Positions 12,541 to 13,921 of a stretch of DNA of 13,921 nucleotides are shown here, piece by piece. A model generated the notes under the pieces. That model saw only the letters and a program-made list of their open reading frames with translations, was not told the DNA's origin and did not search any database. Position numbers and translations under genes: made by a program. The stretch is from positions 1 to 13,921 of the forward strand of contig JAYEMH010000023.1 in the NCBI GenBank assembly GCA_034717985.1, written 5' to 3'. This DNA is from JAYEMH01 sp034717985 [NCBI: Candidatus Ratteibacteria bacterium] (GTDB taxonomy: Bacteria > CAZDME01 > JAYEMH01). The first letter of the stretch is position 1. Each line of letters opens with the position of its first letter.

Positions 12541-13591
12541 CTAAAACTTCCTCACCGTGTACTACCTTCAATTTGACTTTGAGGATTAATATGGGAAATT
12601 TTACCAAAACCTTTGGTAATTTCACCTCATCTTTTTCGGTGGTGACAATAAATTCAGCTTTTTTGAGTCTGGCTGAATTTATTACCGCACTTAAATCTCC
12701 TGGACGGTAATAATAATGATCCGGATAAACCGCCTCGCCGACTAAATCTCCTCCAAGCTGGAGGAGCGAATACCGAAAGGATGAGGGAGAGTTAATCCCG
12801 GCCAGCATAAAAATCGCTTTTTCCCGGATGAATTCTTTCGCCTTTGTCTCTCCCCCTGGCCAGAGGTGAAATTCAACCGGCTCAAAGACAGTTTCTACTA
12901 TCGGGGCATGGGCATTAAATCTTCTTATTTCCTTTTTTAAACCGGTAATTTGATTTTTATCTTCATTAACCTTAGAAAGAAAAATTATTTGAGCCCGTTT
13001 TAATTGACCAAGCGGTTCTCTCAAGCTTCCGGCCGGAATTAACCAGCGGTTACCAAAAGGATTGGTGCTGTCAATCACCACTAAATCTATGTTCCTTTTT
13101 AACGAACGGTGCTGAAATCCATCGTCAAGAATTATAGTCCCTGGCTGAAACCTGTTAATTGCCCATTTCCCGCTGTTAAAACGATTACTCCCGACAACCA
13201 CCGGTCTTCCGGGTAGTTTTTTAGCCAATAGATAAGGTTCATCCCCGGCCTCCCTGGCCCCGGCTAAAATCCTGCTTTCATCTGAAACCAGAGTAATTTT
13301 TTCGTTTTGCCCCCGGCGGCCATAACCCCGGCTTAGAACAACCGCTTTTTTTGAGCTCAGTCTCCGGACGACAAACTCCACCAGCGGTGTCTTGCCTGTT
13401 CCGCCCCAGGTGAGATTACCGATGCTGATAACCTGACAGGGCAGCGATTGGCTTTTTTTAATTCCTGATTTGTAAAGAAATCCCCGAAAAACAAGGTAGA
13501 GATAATAAACAAATGACAAAGGCCAGAAGAATAGAATAGACACTTTATTTTTAACTAACCGTTGATATGTAGTATAGACCGATTTCTTCAA
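12524..13591 (-). CDS. lpxK: Tetraacyldisaccharide 4'-kinase LpxK
   Basis: A 355-residue LpxK, which phosphorylates the 4' position of the lipid A disaccharide using ATP at the inner membrane. A hydrophobic N-terminal segment (17-36) anchors it. The P-loop is GNLTWGGTGKTP (58-69). LSRGYGRRG (86-94), AGDEPYLLA (115-123) and ILDDGFQHR (154-162) are characteristic of LpxK, and PAGSLREP (186-193) follows. Length is normal for the family. The start is a TTG at 13591 with GAGGG five bases upstream. It begins 11 nt after the waaA stop and overlaps the acyltransferase gene by 17 nt, consistent with a lipid A operon. No catalytic segment appears missing. Confidence 0.93.
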   Translation of the reverse strand: MKKSVYTTYQRLVKNKVSILFFWPLSFVYYLYLVFRGFLYKSGIKKSQSLPCQVISIGNLTWGGTGKTPLVEFVVRRLSSKKAVVLSRGYGRRGQNEKITLVSDESRILAGAREAGDEPYLLAKKLPGRPVVVGSNRFNSGKWAINRFQPGTIILDDGFQHRSLKRNIDLVVIDSTNPFGNRWLIPAGSLREPLGQLKRAQIIFLSKVNEDKNQITGLKKEIRRFNAHAPIVETVFEPVEFHLWPGGETKAKEFIREKAIFMLAGINSPSSFRYSLLQLGGDLVGEAVYPDHYYYRPGDLSAVINSARLKKAEFIVTTEKDEVKLPKVLVKFPILILKVKLKVVHGEEVLDAWLS

Positions 13592-13602
13592 TTAATCCCT
13601 CT

Positions 13603-13921
13603 TTACCGCGGTAAGCACCGCTTGATTAATTCAAAATTTTTGAAACTGGCCCCGCGGTGGCGAGCAACAATAAGATCCGCCTTATCTTCTATATCTCCCC
13701 TCAGCTTTTCATCCTTTAAGAACGAAAGCATTTTCTGATAAAACTCATCTTCACTTTGAATTCGAAAACCAATCCCTGAATTTAAAAGAAGCTCGGAATT
13801 TTCTTTAAATTTATTTATATAGGGGCCTAAAACGACCGGTTTGCCAAAGTTAATCGGCTCGAGAATATTCTGTCCCCCTTTAGGGATTAAGCTGCCTCCG
13901 ACAAAAACAACCGTCGCCAGG
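13603..13921 (-). CDS. waaA: Kdo transferase WaaA/KdtA, C-terminal 105 residues (5' end beyond the window)
   Basis: The open frame running off the right edge translates to LATVVFVGGSLIPKGGQNIL and continues EPINFGKPVVLGP. This is the signature donor-domain segment of GT30 Kdo transferases, usually GGSL-x-P-x-GGHN-x-LEP; here Gln replaces the usual His. The C-terminal part, including VARHRGASFKNFELI, leads to a TAA at 13605-13603. WaaA transfers Kdo from CMP-Kdo to lipid IVA at the cytoplasmic face of the inner membrane. It is immediately followed by lpxK, a common pairing. Only about a quarter of the protein is present, so the number of Kdo residues added cannot be judged. Confidence 0.9.
   Translation of the reverse strand, partial: LATVVFVGGSLIPKGGQNILEPINFGKPVVLGPYINKFKENSELLLNSGIGFRIQSEDEFYQKMLSFLKDEKLRGDIEDKADLIVARHRGASFKNFELIKRCLPR

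Overview
The window looks like the lipid A / lipopolysaccharide core locus of an uncultivated diderm (Gram-negative type) bacterium. The evidence is a minus-strand run of Kdo transferase, LpxK, an LpxL-type acyltransferase, two GT4, four GT9 and one GT2 glycosyltransferases, mostly overlapping or abutting. Frequent TTG/GTG starts, heptad intergenic repeats and several heptosyltransferase-like paralogues would suit a candidate phylum such as Omnitrophota. That placement is a guess from gene content; nothing here fixes the taxon.

Layout, read in the direction of transcription from right to left: waaA/kdtA (3' end only), lpxK, an LpxL acyltransferase fused to an ELM1/DUF1022 domain, GT4, GT9, GT4, then a two-gene restriction-modification cassette, then GT9, GT9, GT9 and GT2. 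At the far left lies a small gene with its own strong promoter, split by a 262-bp insertion element. The LPS enzymes would act at the inner face of the cytoplasmic membrane. LpxK phosphorylates the lipid A disaccharide, WaaA adds Kdo, the LpxL domain adds a secondary acyl chain, and the glycosyltransferases extend the core.

The unusual part is 4400-7313, which interrupts the sugar-transferase operon. The first gene encodes a complete LexA repressor, with HTH, the Ala-Gly self-cleavage site and the Ser/Lys dyad. It is fused in frame to a complete DNA methyltransferase carrying FCGSG and TSPPY motifs. The second gene encodes an EcoRII/PspGI-like PD-(D/E)xK endonuclease with the S-x-K-x12-E signature. 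The fused gene has a near-consensus promoter whose predicted transcription start is the A of the ATG, so its mRNA would be leaderless. A palindrome and a direct repeat overlap this promoter. The endonuclease has a TTG start behind a strong Shine-Dalgarno and a possible promoter carrying a different palindrome. The simplest reading is a type II R-M system whose methyltransferase is also a LexA-type autorepressor, potentially linking expression to the SOS response. G+C falls from about 44% in the LexA half to about 28% in part of the methyltransferase half, which suggests a chimeric origin.

Between the two R-M genes is a 160-bp palindromic element bounded by 11-bp inverted repeats. In the left 455 bp, removing the 262-bp element and one copy of a 6-bp target duplication restores an uninterrupted reading frame. 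Heptad repeats lie at 8424-8505 and 4428-4445, on both sides of the R-M cassette.
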